Shown: positions 18,922 to 28,453 of the stretch, in pieces | Position numbering within the stretch: position 1 is the first letter of the stretch | How the letters are laid out: every line of letters starts with the position of its first letter | Program-made: the position numbers and the translations under genes | The notes under the pieces: model-generated | Told to the model about the DNA's origin: nothing | The model's input: the letters and a program-made list of their open reading frames with translations, nothing else | Database searches by the model: none | Source: Listeria monocytogenes | GTDB taxonomy: Bacteria; Bacillota; Bacilli; Lactobacillales; Listeriaceae | Reading direction: 5' to 3' | DNA length: 64,000 nt | Assembly (NCBI RefSeq): GCF_900187225.1 | Contig: NZ_LT906436.1 | Location: 1,922,001 to 1,986,000 of the forward strand

Positions 18922-20049
18922 TTGTTCGAACTAGTTAATTCATACATAGATAGTTTAGCGCTCTTTCTTGCTATCCTTTTTATCCAGGGGATGTCTTTTC
19001 GAAAAATAAGACAATATCGCCCTAATTGGTTCCAAAATGGTAGTAGACGGCTTTTTCTTTCCATTCTACTCGGCGTCTATTATGGTTTAGCGGGTATTTA
19101 TTTTATTTATGAAGGTGCTTACGAAAATAATCCCGTTATTTACACGAATATGCGGATTTTGATTTTGATGGTAACAAGTGTTTTCGGTGGCCGCATTCCA
19201 CTCATTTTCGCCTATTTAGTAATGCTTTTTGGTCGGATTAGTTTTGATATAGCCTCTCCTACTACTAGTCGGTATGTTATTTTAATGACACTCATTTTTG
19301 CTGCTTGCTTACTAGTGACCTTTTGGAAAAAACAACGCTTTTCGAGATTTGTTGCGTTGATTATTTTAAACTTCCCGGCGATTCTTTATTATTTCGTAAA
19401 TAATTTTGACGAAGGGCGCATTTTGCGAGGTTTTGAGATTATCGAGTATTTCTTGCTGTTCTTTGTAACCGCCTTACTCGTGTTTTACGCATGTAACTAT
19501 ATCGATAAAAGTAATCTTGTTATCCAAAATCTGACTGAAACAGCAATGACGGATAGTTTAACTAATTTGCCAAATATGCGCTTTTTCACCCAGCAGTTTG
19601 GCTGGATTTTTACGAAATCACAGAAAAGAAAAAAGTCATTATCTCTTTTCATTATTGATATTGATCATTTTAAAGAAATAAATGATTTTCATGGTCATCA
19701 AGCTGGCAATACAGTTCTTGCGCAGTTTAGTAGCATTCTTAAAAATCGAACCTTTCCGCCAAGGACTATGTTTGCGCGAATTGGTGGCGAAGAATTTGCC
19801 GTATTACTTCAAAATGTTGGTACCGAGCAAGCCGCTTTAATTGCAGATTTTTTCCGGGAAGAAGTGGAGCGGGCTAAATTTCCTTATAATCCCGCAAGTG
19901 GCAAAGTTACTGTATCTATCGGTGTCGCTTCTGCTAGTTCCAACTTTTCAACAACCGAATCACTTTTCGAAGCTGCTGACCAAGCGCTCTATCAAGCAAA
20001 ACAAAACGGCCGCAACCAAATTGCTGTTCACCAGGGGGAACTCGAATGA
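18922..20049 (+). CDS. dgcB: Membrane diguanylate cyclase (GGDEF), paralogue of the preceding gene
   Basis: 375 residues. Same architecture as the upstream cyclase: membrane half, then a GGDEF domain with DIDHFKEINDFHGH and RIGGEEFAV (about 288-292). The inhibitory RxxD is again missing (PPRT). The start is a TTG at 18922 with AAGGAG ten nt upstream; the nearby ATG at 18912 is out of frame. The two cyclases share strings such as NWFQ/AWFQ, GVYYGLAGIYFI/GIYYGLLGVYFI and ADQALY, so they look like a tandem duplication that has diverged. It overlaps pssZ by 4 nt. It matches Listeria DgcB (lmo1912). Confidence 0.93.
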   Translation: MFELVNSYIDSLALFLAILFIQGMSFRKIRQYRPNWFQNGSRRLFLSILLGVYYGLAGIYFIYEGAYENNPVIYTNMRILILMVTSVFGGRIPLIFAYLVMLFGRISFDIASPTTSRYVILMTLIFAACLLVTFWKKQRFSRFVALIILNFPAILYYFVNNFDEGRILRGFEIIEYFLLFFVTALLVFYACNYIDKSNLVIQNLTETAMTDSLTNLPNMRFFTQQFGWIFTKSQKRKKSLSLFIIDIDHFKEINDFHGHQAGNTVLAQFSSILKNRTFPPRTMFARIGGEEFAVLLQNVGTEQAALIADFFREEVERAKFPYNPASGKVTVSIGVASASSNFSTTESLFEAADQALYQAKQNGRNQIAVHQGELE

Positions 20050-21050
20050 AACGATTCATCCTAATTCTTATTTTACTTATCTTTATCGGCGCCGGATTTT
20101 TCATTTTTCTTCGACCAGAGCCTAAAAAAACAGTGAGTGCACCAAAAGAAACCACACCCACTTCCACCTCTGTTCAAACGTATGTAAAAGAAAACTATAC
20201 TGCAAAAAACGGTTTAATTGTGGATTACAAAAACGCGCAAGAACCGCATTATTTAGCCGAGAGCATCGGACTTTATATGGAATATTTGGTCGAAGTGAAT
20301 GATAGTAAAACTTTCCAAGAACAAGTAAGTCATTTAGAAAAGAATTTTATAACCGAAGATAACTTTATTAAATGGGAAGCAACCGACGCAACAACGACTA
20401 ATGCGATTGTAGATGATTTCCGCATTACAGAAGCACTTTATCAAGCGAGCGAAAAATTTAGTTTCCCATCCTACAAAAAAATGGCAGATAAAATCCTAGC
20501 CAACACCAAAAAATATAGCGCTGAACAAGGTGTTCCAGTAGACTTTTACGATTTTGTTCATAAGAAAAAAGCAGATACGCTCCATTTAAGTTATCTAAAT
20601 ATCCAAGCAATGCAACAAGTTAATTATCGTGATAAAGCCTATCTACCAATTCAAACGGTCAATGCCGATCCATTTTTTACAGAAGTATTTCAAAACGGAC
20701 AGTTTCAATACGCTGATCCAAAAGAAGTCAATATGATTGATCAAATGCTCATCGCGCTTGCTTATTTTGAAGAAAATGGTGATATAGAGCCAAACTTCGA
20801 TAATTTTTTACAAACAGAATTAGCTTCTAAAGGAAAAATTTATGCTCGCTATGGAAGAGAAACGAAGAAACCGAGCACGGAAAACGAATCTACTGCCGTT
20901 TATGCCTTTTTGACACAGTATTTTAACAAGACAAATCAAGCTAAAAATGGTAAAATCACCAAAGAGTTATTAGAGAAAATGGATACGTCAAATCCTGAAA
21001 CGACCCATTTTTTCGATTATATAAATAAAGAAATAACTCTTAAGAAATAA
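20046..21050 (+). CDS. pssZ: Membrane-anchored GH8-like glycosidase PssZ
   Basis: 334 residues. An N-terminal hydrophobic anchor or signal (about 3-22, IGAGFFIFLRPEP after it) is followed by a Thr/Ser/Pro-rich linker and an alpha-barrel glycosidase domain. Likely acid residue is Glu72 in YLAESIGLYMEYL and the partner Asp123/124 in IVDDFRITEALYQ, positions typical of glycoside hydrolase family 8 (BcsZ-like). In L. monocytogenes the equivalent protein (lmo1913, PssZ) degrades the c-di-GMP-induced exopolysaccharide; the synthase genes lie elsewhere. It overlaps dgcB by ATGA and precedes the EAL gene by 18 nt. Confidence 0.88.
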   Translation: MKRFILILILLIFIGAGFFIFLRPEPKKTVSAPKETTPTSTSVQTYVKENYTAKNGLIVDYKNAQEPHYLAESIGLYMEYLVEVNDSKTFQEQVSHLEKNFITEDNFIKWEATDATTTNAIVDDFRITEALYQASEKFSFPSYKKMADKILANTKKYSAEQGVPVDFYDFVHKKKADTLHLSYLNIQAMQQVNYRDKAYLPIQTVNADPFFTEVFQNGQFQYADPKEVNMIDQMLIALAYFEENGDIEPNFDNFLQTELASKGKIYARYGRETKKPSTENESTAVYAFLTQYFNKTNQAKNGKITKELLEKMDTSNPETTHFFDYINKEITLKK

Positions 21051-21068
21051 CGGAAAGAAGTTGGACAA

Positions 21069-21752
21069 ATGAAAAAGCCCTCCGTACGTGAGATTATTGA
21101 TCAAAATCACTTTGATACAATATATGAACCGATTGTTGCTGTAGAAAATACACAAATTTTCGGCTATGAGTCACTCACCCGCTTGAAAACAGATCACTGG
21201 AATGCGATTAGTGATTTTATTGAAGAAGCGGAACAGGATGGTCTGCAAAAAGCATTTGAGCTGCTCACGCTTCATAACGCAGTGAAACGCTTTAACAAAA
21301 GCGGAGACACGCCATTATTTGTCAATATTTCGTATGATACATTTTTAGAAAATCAAGAAGAACTGCATGATACCCTTCTTGATAACGGGAAAATAGTTTT
21401 TGAATTTTTGGAAACATCCAAGTTACCACAAGAACGAATGAACGACTTAGAAAAACAACTGCTTCTATTCCAGAAAAAACACGATACTAAATTTGCTATT
21501 GATGATTTTGGCTCCGGTTATGCGGACTTGCATCGCGTTTTTGCGCACCATTCTGATTTTGTCAAAACCGATCGCTTATTACTACGAGATTTATTTGAGA
21601 GCGATGGCAAAAAAATCTTCTTTGAGCAACTTCATAATTATGTCAGGAAACATCACAAATCCTTAATTGTCGAGGGAGTAGAAACAAAAGAGCAGTTAGA
21701 ATTCCTTCAAGAAATTGGCATTCCCTATGCGCAAGGTTATTATTTTCATTAA
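21069..21752 (+). CDS. pdeC: c-di-GMP phosphodiesterase (EAL domain only)
   Basis: 227 residues, a stand-alone cytosolic EAL domain that hydrolyses c-di-GMP to pGpG. The signature reads YESL in place of EAL, which is tolerated. Metal and catalytic residues appear in order: Asn in FVNIS, Glu in EFLETS, the Asp pair in AIDDFGSGYADL, Lys in FVKTDRLL, Glu in IVEGVETKEQ and Gln in AQGYYF. It is therefore expected to be active. Last gene of dgcA-dgcB-pssZ-pdeC. It corresponds to lmo1914, called PdeC as I recall the nomenclature. Confidence 0.9.
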   Translation: MKKPSVREIIDQNHFDTIYEPIVAVENTQIFGYESLTRLKTDHWNAISDFIEEAEQDGLQKAFELLTLHNAVKRFNKSGDTPLFVNISYDTFLENQEELHDTLLDNGKIVFEFLETSKLPQERMNDLEKQLLLFQKKHDTKFAIDDFGSGYADLHRVFAHHSDFVKTDRLLLRDLFESDGKKIFFEQLHNYVRKHHKSLIVEGVETKEQLEFLQEIGIPYAQGYYFH

Positions 21753-21756
21753 GAAT

Positions 21757-21792
21757 AAAAAAGAAAATCTGATTTTGTCAGGTTTTCTTTTT
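21757..21792 (+). terminator. Terminator of the c-di-GMP operon
   Basis: 15-bp A/T-rich stem (21757-21772 with 21778-21792, one G-T pair, 5-nt loop) ending in a T-run directly after pdeC. Confidence 0.85.
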
Positions 21793-21804
21793 GTTTTGAA
21801 TCAG

Positions 21805-21833
21805 TTGTTATTCTTCTTTTCCCCATGTAAAAT
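21805..21833 (+). promoter_or_regulatory. Promoter of the malic enzyme gene
   Basis: TTGTTA at 21805-21810, 17-nt spacer, TAAAAT at 21828-21833. The start point would be near 21840, right before the AAAAGGAG ribosome binding site. Confidence 0.6.
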
Positions 21834-21861
21834 AGAATAGAATGAAAAGGAGTGCTGAAAA

Positions 21862-23505
21862 ATGACTGTAAAATCAGGTTTTGACTATATGAATAATCCA
21901 TTATTAAACAAAGGAACCGCTTTTTCAGAAGAAGAAAGAGCAAACTATCAATTGGAAGGATTACTGCCACCAATTATCGAAACAATTGAACAACAAGCCG
22001 TGCGCATCGAGACGCAAATAGAAAATTTAGAAACACCTTTACATAAACATCAGCTTTTAACAAACTTATATAATGAAAATCGCACCCTTTATTATTATCT
22101 CGTAACAAAAAACGTGACTGACTATTTGCCAATTATTTATACACCAACTATCGGCGACGCAGTTATCCAGTACCATAAAGAATACACTGCGCCGGATGAA
22201 GCCTTATTTATTGATGCCTTTGCACCCGAAAAATTAAGCGCATCAATAAAAAACTACGCAAAAAATAATCCGAATATTGATATGATTGTCATAACAGATG
22301 GTGAAGGTGTGCTTGGAATTGGCGACTGGGGTGTGAATGGTGTCAAAATCGCTGTTGGAAAATTAGCGGTTTATACGGTTGCAGCTGGACTTGCACCAGA
22401 CCGTGTTCTTCCTGTCGTTATTGACGCCGGAACGAACAACGAAACACTTCTTAACGATCCACTGTATCTAGGAAATAAACGCCCCCGCCTTTCAGAAAGT
22501 GAATATGACGCTTTTATTGCTTCTTTTGTTAATGTTATGAAAGAAGTTTTCCCGAAAGCCATCCTTCACTGGGAAGACTTTGGACGCGCGAATGCAAGTC
22601 GTATTCTGCATAATTACCGCGATAAAATTTGTACATTTAACGATGATATTCAAGGTACTGGAGCCATGGTGGTTGCCGCTGTTCTTGCGACGATTCAAGT
22701 TTCACGCATTCCATTAAGTGAACAAAAGATTATTATTTTTGGGGCCGGAACTGCTGGAATCGGTATTGCTGATCAACTTAGTGCGCAATTGATGCGTGAA
22801 ACCGGTCTCTCTTTTGAAAAAGCCAAAAAGCACTTTTATTTAGTCGATCGAAAAGGTTTAGTGCTTGATAATATGACAGACTTAACTACCGGGCAAAAGA
22901 AATATGCGCATCCATCGGCTGAATGGTCTAACGTGCCTACAGATACATTAGAAAACTTAGTGGAAGCCGTTCATCCAACGATGTTAATCGGCTGTTCTGG
23001 TGTCACCGGTGCCTTTAAAGAGAGTATCGTCAAAAAAATGACCCAGTATACAGAACGACCAGCGATTTTGCCACTTTCTAATCCAACAAAATTAGCCGAA
23101 GCAACTGCTTCTGATTTAATCCAGTGGACAGACGGAAAAGCACTTATCGTCACTGGTAGCCCTTCCAAACCAGTCGAATATCAAAATACCACTTATGAAA
23201 TTGGTCAAGCGAACAACGCACTTCTTTACCCTGGACTAGGGCTTGGTGCTCTTGTCACTCGTGCAAAATATATTACAGATGATATGCTCGCTGCTGCTTC
23301 GATGGCTGTCGCTGAGCAGATTTCGCCAAACAAAGCAGGCGCAGCTCTTTTACCACATGTGCGCACCCTTCGAGAAACATCGCGCGCAGTAGCCATTGCT
23401 GTCGCTAACCAAGCTATAAAAGAAAACATCCATCAAGTCGAATTAACGAATGTCATCGAAGCTATCGAGCGGGAAATGTGGCAACCTATTTATAAAGGAG
23501 TTTAG
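21862..23505 (+). CDS. malS: Malic enzyme (NAD type; malolactic-like family)
   Basis: 547 residues. Oxidative decarboxylation of malate to pyruvate is the likely reaction. Family motifs YTPTIGDAV, GEGVLGIGDWG, LHWEDFGRANA, FNDDIQGTG and the nucleotide-binding GAGTAGIGIADQL are present. The N-terminus (NKGTAFSEEER...LLPP) also resembles lactic-acid-bacterial malolactic enzymes, so the product (pyruvate or lactate) cannot be decided from sequence alone. AAAAGGAG is the ribosome binding site. It is followed after 2 nt by the serine hydrolase gene, with which it forms an operon. Confidence 0.88.
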   Translation: MTVKSGFDYMNNPLLNKGTAFSEEERANYQLEGLLPPIIETIEQQAVRIETQIENLETPLHKHQLLTNLYNENRTLYYYLVTKNVTDYLPIIYTPTIGDAVIQYHKEYTAPDEALFIDAFAPEKLSASIKNYAKNNPNIDMIVITDGEGVLGIGDWGVNGVKIAVGKLAVYTVAAGLAPDRVLPVVIDAGTNNETLLNDPLYLGNKRPRLSESEYDAFIASFVNVMKEVFPKAILHWEDFGRANASRILHNYRDKICTFNDDIQGTGAMVVAAVLATIQVSRIPLSEQKIIIFGAGTAGIGIADQLSAQLMRETGLSFEKAKKHFYLVDRKGLVLDNMTDLTTGQKKYAHPSAEWSNVPTDTLENLVEAVHPTMLIGCSGVTGAFKESIVKKMTQYTERPAILPLSNPTKLAEATASDLIQWTDGKALIVTGSPSKPVEYQNTTYEIGQANNALLYPGLGLGALVTRAKYITDDMLAAASMAVAEQISPNKAGAALLPHVRTLRETSRAVAIAVANQAIKENIHQVELTNVIEAIEREMWQPIYKGV

Positions 23506-23507
23506 AT

Positions 23508-24515
23508 ATGTTCTACAAAACGAAGCAATCACTAGATCAACTCGTCCAAAACGGCTCCACTCCAGGAATCAGTTATCAAATTAAAACGAACCACCTGGAA
23601 GAAAATAACATCATGGGATTAAAATCCGTTTTTCCAGAAGCAGAAATTTTGCCAAGAACAACAGAAAACATTTATGATATCGCTTCTTTGACCAAAGTTA
23701 TTGCTACGACTACTCGTATTTTGCAACTCATCGAACAACAAAGATTCCAATTAAACGACCCTATTCAAGTATATTTACCAGATTTCCAGTACAACAATGT
23801 TACGATTTTACATTTACTAACACATAGCTCCGGCCTTGCACAAAATATCCCTAACTTTTCAATGAATAACCGAGAAGACGTTATGCGTTATGTCTATGCC
23901 ACACCACAAATTAATACTCCTGGAACGGTAGTCACATACGCCGATGCTAATTTTCTTTTACTTGGTTATTTAATTAGTAAATTGGACGGCAATTATGAAA
24001 AAGCCATCCAAAACAATATTTTAGAACCCCTGATTATGACAAACACAAGTTTTCATCCCGCAAATAAAAAACAAGTTATCCCAACCGAACTTGATCAAAC
24101 GCGCGGTTTAATTCAAGGTGAGGTACATGATTTCAAGGCTTGGACTGCCAAATCAGGCACGGGACATGCTGGTCTTTTTAGTACGCTAAGTGATCTTTCT
24201 AAATTCCGGGATGCGCTCATGTTACAACTCGGTGCTCCAATTCTTTCTGAAAAAACATGGCAACTCATGCAAATAAATCATACCCCTGGTCTAAATAGAA
24301 GTCGCGGGCTAGGCTGGGATCTCCGCGGTGAGTCCGTCTTATATCACACCGGGTTCACTGGGACTTTCATGGTGCTTGATTTAAAACGCCAAGCCAGCTT
24401 AATTGTCCTTTCTAACCGCGTCCACCCAAGCCGAGCTAACCCAAATTTCGTTGATAAACGTGACAGCATTGTCGATACTTTTATAGAAGAAGTTTCAAAC
24501 ACAAAGGAAGTTTAG
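23508..24515 (+). CDS. Serine beta-lactamase-like hydrolase (PF00144 type)
   Basis: 335 residues. Serine hydrolase of the class C beta-lactamase/D-Ala-D-Ala peptidase/esterase fold: SxxK as SLTK (Ser60, Lys63), the YxN-equivalent YAD in VTYADANFLLLGY, and HTG in YHTGFTGT for the KTG box. No signal peptide or membrane anchor is visible, so it is probably cytosolic and more likely an esterase or peptidase than a resistance enzyme. Its ribosome binding site lies in the last codons of the malic enzyme gene. The substrate is unknown. Confidence 0.85.
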   Translation: MFYKTKQSLDQLVQNGSTPGISYQIKTNHLEENNIMGLKSVFPEAEILPRTTENIYDIASLTKVIATTTRILQLIEQQRFQLNDPIQVYLPDFQYNNVTILHLLTHSSGLAQNIPNFSMNNREDVMRYVYATPQINTPGTVVTYADANFLLLGYLISKLDGNYEKAIQNNILEPLIMTNTSFHPANKKQVIPTELDQTRGLIQGEVHDFKAWTAKSGTGHAGLFSTLSDLSKFRDALMLQLGAPILSEKTWQLMQINHTPGLNRSRGLGWDLRGESVLYHTGFTGTFMVLDLKRQASLIVLSNRVHPSRANPNFVDKRDSIVDTFIEEVSNTKEV

Positions 24516-24537
24516 CATATTAGCTAGGCTTCTTTTT
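24507..24537 (+). terminator. Terminator after the serine hydrolase
   Basis: 10-bp stem (24507-24516 with 24523-24532, two G-T pairs) followed by TTTTT. The stop codon lies inside the left arm. Confidence 0.75.
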
Positions 24538-24573
24538 CTGCCGTTCGCCTCCCGCCCTATTTTAGACAAAAAA

Positions 24574-24605
24574 CTGTATTAACACAGCTGTTGAAAGCCT
24601 TTTCT
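24574..24605. promoter_or_regulatory. Candidate regulatory sites upstream of pfl
   Basis: An imperfect palindrome CTGTATTAACACAG (24574-24587, 12 of 14 positions symmetric) is followed by TGAAAGCCTTTTCT at 24592-24605. The latter differs from a cre (CcpA site) at the central G and the last base. It is not the 18-bp Rex palindrome, whose half-sites are further apart. Catabolite or redox control of pfl would be expected, but these sites are only suggestive. Confidence 0.3.
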
Positions 24606-24644
24606 AGTTATATAAAAGAAATTTATTTTCTTTCTGATTTTATA

Positions 24645-24673
24645 TTGTTTTCGTTTTCACAAAGGAGTATGCT
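24645..24673 (+). promoter_or_regulatory. Possible promoter close to pfl
   Basis: TTGTTT, 17 nt, TATGCT. A start near 24680 would fall on the ATG of the small leader ORF and give pfl a leader of about 70 nt. A promoter further upstream is not excluded. Confidence 0.35.
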
Positions 24674-24678
24674 GTTCA

Positions 24679-24735
24679 ATGAAGAAAGATTCTAAAGACT
24701 TGTTTCTGGCTTTAAGTGAAAAGGAACACAATTGA
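24679..24735 (+). CDS. Possible 18-residue leader peptide before pfl
   Basis: ATG to TGA, 18 codons, encoding [25 protein letters not shown] lies 11 nt upstream. The last base of its stop codon is the first base of the AAGGAGG ribosome binding site of pfl, so translating it would place a terminating ribosome on that site. No codon bias suggests classic amino-acid attenuation. It may be chance, particularly if the start point is at 24680. Confidence 0.35.
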   Translation: MKKDSKDLFLALSEKEHN

Positions 24736-24749
24736 AGGAGGAAATTATA

Positions 24750-27029
24750 ATGACAAAAGCATGGGATGGTTTTAAAGGAACCGCATGGCAAGAAAACATT
24801 AGTGTAGGACAGTTCGTTCAAGACAACTACACTCCTTACGATGGCGATGAAAGCTTCTTAGAAAAAAGCACACCAAGAACAACGAAACTAAATGAAAAAA
24901 TAAATAAACTGGTAGAAGAAATGGATGCAAAAGGCGGCGTACTTGATATGGATAACGCTATCGTATCCAATGTTGCGTCTCACAAAGCTGGTTACGTAGA
25001 CCAAGAAAATGAAGTTATCGTTGGTCTACAAACAGATAAACCATTCAAATTAGCGTTTATGCCAAATGGTGGCCTTAGAACAGCAGAACAATGTTTAACA
25101 GACAACGGCTACTCCATCGACCAAGAATTACATGACTTCTACGTAAAAAATCGTTCTACAGCAAATGATGGTATTTTCAGAGCATATACAGATGATATCA
25201 AACGTGCGCGTCACTCACATATCGTTAGTGGTCTTCCTGATGCTTACTCTCGCGGAAGAATCATCGGCTTGTACCAAAAACCAGCACTTTACGGTGTGGA
25301 TCGCTTAATCGCTGAAAAACAACAAGACTTGAAAAAAATTGCCATTTCTTCTGATGAAAATATTCGTTTACGTGAAGAAATTTGGTTACAAATCAAAGCA
25401 CTTAAAGACTTAATCGTTTTAGGTAACGAGTATGGTTTAGAACTTGGCCGTCCAGCTGAAAATGCAACCGAAGCTGTACAATGGACTTACATGGGCTATC
25501 TTGCTTCTATTAAACAAGCAAACGGTGCTGCAAGCTCATTCGGTCGTATTCCGATTTTCCTTGATATCTACATCCAACGCGATTTAGAAAAAGGCATTAT
25601 CACCGAATTCGATGCGCAAGAATTAATCGAACAATTAACCCTTAAATTAAGAATGGTTCGTTTTGCAAGAACAGATGGTTATAACGAACTTTACGCTTCT
25701 AACCCTACTTTCGTTACAACATCTATGGCTGGTATGGGTGCAGACGGTCGTCATCGTGTGACTAAAACAGATTATCGTTTCTTACACTGCTTAGATAACC
25801 TAGGAAACTCCGCGGAACCAAACTTAACTGTCCTTTGGGATGCTCGTTTGCCTGAAAGCTTTAAAGAATATTGTATGAAAATGAGCGTAAAACATTCCTC
25901 CATTCAATACGAAAATGATAAATTAATGCAAGAAGAAGGCTATGGCGATATGCAATGTATCAGCTGTTGTGTTAGCCCACTTAACCCAGAAGCAGACAAA
26001 GACAAAGGCGAAACACATAACCTGCAATATTTTGGTGCTCGTGTCAACGTACTTAAATGTCTTCTTGGTGCTATCAACGGTGGTAAAGATGATCTTCACA
26101 AAAACCAAGTATTCGATGTAGTAGAACCAATTACAACCGAATACCTTGAATACGAAGAAGTACTAGAAAAATTCGATAAATCAATGGACTGGTTAACAGA
26201 CACATATGTAGATGCGATGAATATCATTCACTTTATGACAGACAAATATAACTATGAAAGCATGCAAATGGCCTTCTTACCATCTAAAGTAACAGCCAAC
26301 ATGGGATTCGGTATTTGTGGATTCGCTAACGTAGTAGATAGCCTAAGTGCCATCAAACACGCCAAAGTAAAAACTATCCGCGACGAAGACGGTTTTGTAT
26401 ATGACTATGAAGTAGAAGGCGACTTCCCTCGTTACGGTGAAAATGATGACCGTGCCGATGATATCGCTGTAATGGTTCTTAAAATGTTCAAAGACAAATT
26501 AGATTCCCATAAACTTTACAAAGATAGCGAAGCAACTGTTTCTGTTCTAACAATCACTTCTAATGTTGCTTACTCTAAACAATGTGGTAACTCCCCAGTG
26601 CATAAAGGACCTGTATTTGATGAAAACGGTAAAATCGTTAAAGAACCAGAATTCTTCAGCCCAGGAGCTAACCCTTCTAACAAAGCAAAAGGTGGATTCT
26701 TAGATAACCTTGCAAGCCTTTCTAAATTACCATTCCACTATGCTAATGACGGAATCTCCTTAACCATCCAAGGAGCTCCAAAAATGTTCGGTAAAACAAC
26801 CGAAGAACAACATCATAACCTAGTTGGTATTCTTGACGGTTACTTTACAAAAGGCGGTCAACATATCAACTTGAACGTTCTTAACCACGACGAAGTAATC
26901 GAAAAAATCAAAGCTGGTATCCCTGTAATCTTACGTATCAGCGGCTACTGCTTAAATACGAAAGATCTAAATGAAGAACAAAAAATGGAACTTTGTCAAA
27001 GAATGTTCCACGAAAAATTAATCGGTTAA
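24750..27029 (+). CDS. pflB: Pyruvate formate-lyase (glycyl radical enzyme)
   Basis: 759 residues. Splits pyruvate with CoA into acetyl-CoA and formate under anaerobic conditions. The active-site cysteine pair is in [12 protein letters not shown], and the radical glycine is in [12 protein letters not shown] near the C-terminus, the Firmicute form of the RVSGYA box. The frame is open back to a TTG at 24732, but that would read through the ribosome binding site; the ATG at 24750 with AAGGAGG is the start. No radical-SAM activating enzyme is in the window, so activation must come from another locus. EGD-e annotation calls this gene pflA (lmo1917). A strong convergent terminator follows. Confidence 0.95.
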   Translation: MTKAWDGFKGTAWQENISVGQFVQDNYTPYDGDESFLEKSTPRTTKLNEKINKLVEEMDAKGGVLDMDNAIVSNVASHKAGYVDQENEVIVGLQTDKPFKLAFMPNGGLRTAEQCLTDNGYSIDQELHDFYVKNRSTANDGIFRAYTDDIKRARHSHIVSGLPDAYSRGRIIGLYQKPALYGVDRLIAEKQQDLKKIAISSDENIRLREEIWLQIKALKDLIVLGNEYGLELGRPAENATEAVQWTYMGYLASIKQANGAASSFGRIPIFLDIYIQRDLEKGIITEFDAQELIEQLTLKLRMVRFARTDGYNELYASNPTFVTTSMAGMGADGRHRVTKTDYRFLHCLDNLGNSAEPNLTVLWDARLPESFKEYCMKMSVKHSSIQYENDKLMQEEGYGDMQCISCCVSPLNPEADKDKGETHNLQYFGARVNVLKCLLGAINGGKDDLHKNQVFDVVEPITTEYLEYEEVLEKFDKSMDWLTDTYVDAMNIIHFMTDKYNYESMQMAFLPSKVTANMGFGICGFANVVDSLSAIKHAKVKTIRDEDGFVYDYEVEGDFPRYGENDDRADDIAVMVLKMFKDKLDSHKLYKDSEATVSVLTITSNVAYSKQCGNSPVHKGPVFDENGKIVKEPEFFSPGANPSNKAKGGFLDNLASLSKLPFHYANDGISLTIQGAPKMFGKTTEEQHHNLVGILDGYFTKGGQHINLNVLNHDEVIEKIKAGIPVILRISGYCLNTKDLNEEQKMELCQRMFHEKLIG

Positions 27030-27035
27030 AAATTA

Positions 27036-27074
27036 AAAATGACCAAATCTGCGAATAACAGATTTGGTCATTTT
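27036..27074. terminator. Bidirectional terminator, pfl/BaiN-type flavoprotein
   Basis: Perfect 16-bp inverted repeat (27036-27051 and 27059-27074) with A- and T-rich flanks between two convergent genes. Confidence 0.92.
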
Positions 27075-28340
27075 TTATGCATTCGAAACTTCTGCCGCGT
27101 AAGCTCCTGCCGTATGTCCAGTCACTAGCGCACAAGTTATATTATATCCACCCGTATAACCATTGATATCCAGTATTTCCCCGCAGAAAAATAATCCTTC
27201 CATCAACTTCGACTGCATCTCTTTCGGTTTGATTTCCTTCACAGAAACCCCGCCACCAGTCACAAATGCCTTTTCAAAATCAAGCGTACCATTCACTTCA
27301 AAAGTAAAATCTTTTAATAACTGAATAAATTGCTCGATTTTTTTCGGACTTACTTGTTTATATTCAGCCGTTTCCTCTAAGTCTGCTTTTTCAAGTAAAA
27401 ACAATAACATTTTCTCTTGTAAAAGCGAACTTAACGAATTTTTCAAGGCTTTCTTCGGATTCTCTTCTAACAATTTATACGCATCTTTTGAAAGTTCCGC
27501 AGCGGATACATTCGGGAATAAATCAAGACGCATCTTCACCGTACCTGCGCCCGTTTTCTTCAATTCACGAAGCACAAACATACTACAACGAAGTGCTGCT
27601 GGTCCTGACACACCAAAATGCGTGAAAATCATATCCATTTGATGCGTAATAATCGGCTTCCCTTTTGCATTTAAAACAGAAAGGGACACATCACGAAGCG
27701 ACGTTCCTTGTAACACTTTTTGTTTAATAAAAGGCTCACTGGACGTAATCGGCACTTCTGTCGGATAAAGTTCTGTGATGGTATGTCCTGCTTTTTTCGC
27801 CCAAGCGTAGCCGTCTCCGGTCGAACCTGTCCGAGGAACAGATTTACCACCAACTGCAACAATGACCGCGCTTGCTGAAATTTCTTGACCATCTTTCAGC
27901 GTAACGCCCTTCACATGTCCATCCTCATAATCCACTTGTTTCACGGCTGTTTGCATGTAAATTTTTACGCCAAGCTTTTCCATCCGCTGAATCATCGCCT
28001 CAGCAACCGAACGTGCGCTATTCGATACAGGAAACATTCTGCCGTGGTCTTCCTCTTTTAACGCCACGCCAAGTCTTTCAAAAAAACGAATAATATCTTC
28101 ATTATCAAAGGCATGAAACGCACTATATAAAAAGCGACCATTGCTAGGAATATGTTTAATAATTTCTTCTGCTGGTCGTCTATTGGTTACATTACAACGT
28201 CCGCCACCAGACATAATTAATTTACGTCCCAATTTCGGTCCTTTTTCAATTAATAGTACTCGTTTATTTTTCTCTGCTGCACTGATAGCCGCCATAAGTC
28301 CAGATGGCCCGCCACCAATAACAATTACATCATAATCCAT
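27075..28340 (-). CDS. BaiN/HI0933-type NAD(P)/FAD-dependent oxidoreductase
   Basis: 421 residues. FAD-binding [20 protein letters not shown] begins the protein, followed by [16 protein letters not shown], the signature of the HI0933/YhiN family, and C-terminal [12 protein letters not shown] and [15 protein letters not shown]. The physiological substrate is unknown for most members. ATG with AAAGGAG upstream. It appears to be transcribed alone, ending at the hairpin shared with pfl. Confidence 0.87.
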   Translation of the reverse strand: MDYDVIVIGGGPSGLMAAISAAEKNKRVLLIEKGPKLGRKLIMSGGGRCNVTNRRPAEEIIKHIPSNGRFLYSAFHAFDNEDIIRFFERLGVALKEEDHGRMFPVSNSARSVAEAMIQRMEKLGVKIYMQTAVKQVDYEDGHVKGVTLKDGQEISASAVIVAVGGKSVPRTGSTGDGYAWAKKAGHTITELYPTEVPITSSEPFIKQKVLQGTSLRDVSLSVLNAKGKPIITHQMDMIFTHFGVSGPAALRCSMFVLRELKKTGAGTVKMRLDLFPNVSAAELSKDAYKLLEENPKKALKNSLSSLLQEKMLLFLLEKADLEETAEYKQVSPKKIEQFIQLLKDFTFEVNGTLDFEKAFVTGGGVSVKEIKPKEMQSKLMEGLFFCGEILDINGYTGGYNITCALVTGHTAGAYAAEVSNA

Positions 28341-28417
28341 TGTCCCGCTCCTTTACTTTATCCGTGTTTAAGTATAGCAAGCATTCGACTCAGTGCCAAG
28401 CTTTTTTCACCAAACAA

Positions 28418-28441
28418 AAACCTGAGAAAGCTCTCAGGTTT
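28418..28441 (-). terminator. Terminator of the YugP peptidase gene
   Basis: 10-bp perfect stem AAACCTGAGA/TCTCAGGTTT with a 4-nt loop, followed on the minus strand by TTGTTT. Confidence 0.82.
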
Positions 28442-28453
28442 AGTTTCTATATT

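Noticed and set aside
24574-24587. Rex operator before pfl
   Set aside because: The half-sites are 6 nt apart; Rex sites have the TGT/ACA halves about 12 nt apart.
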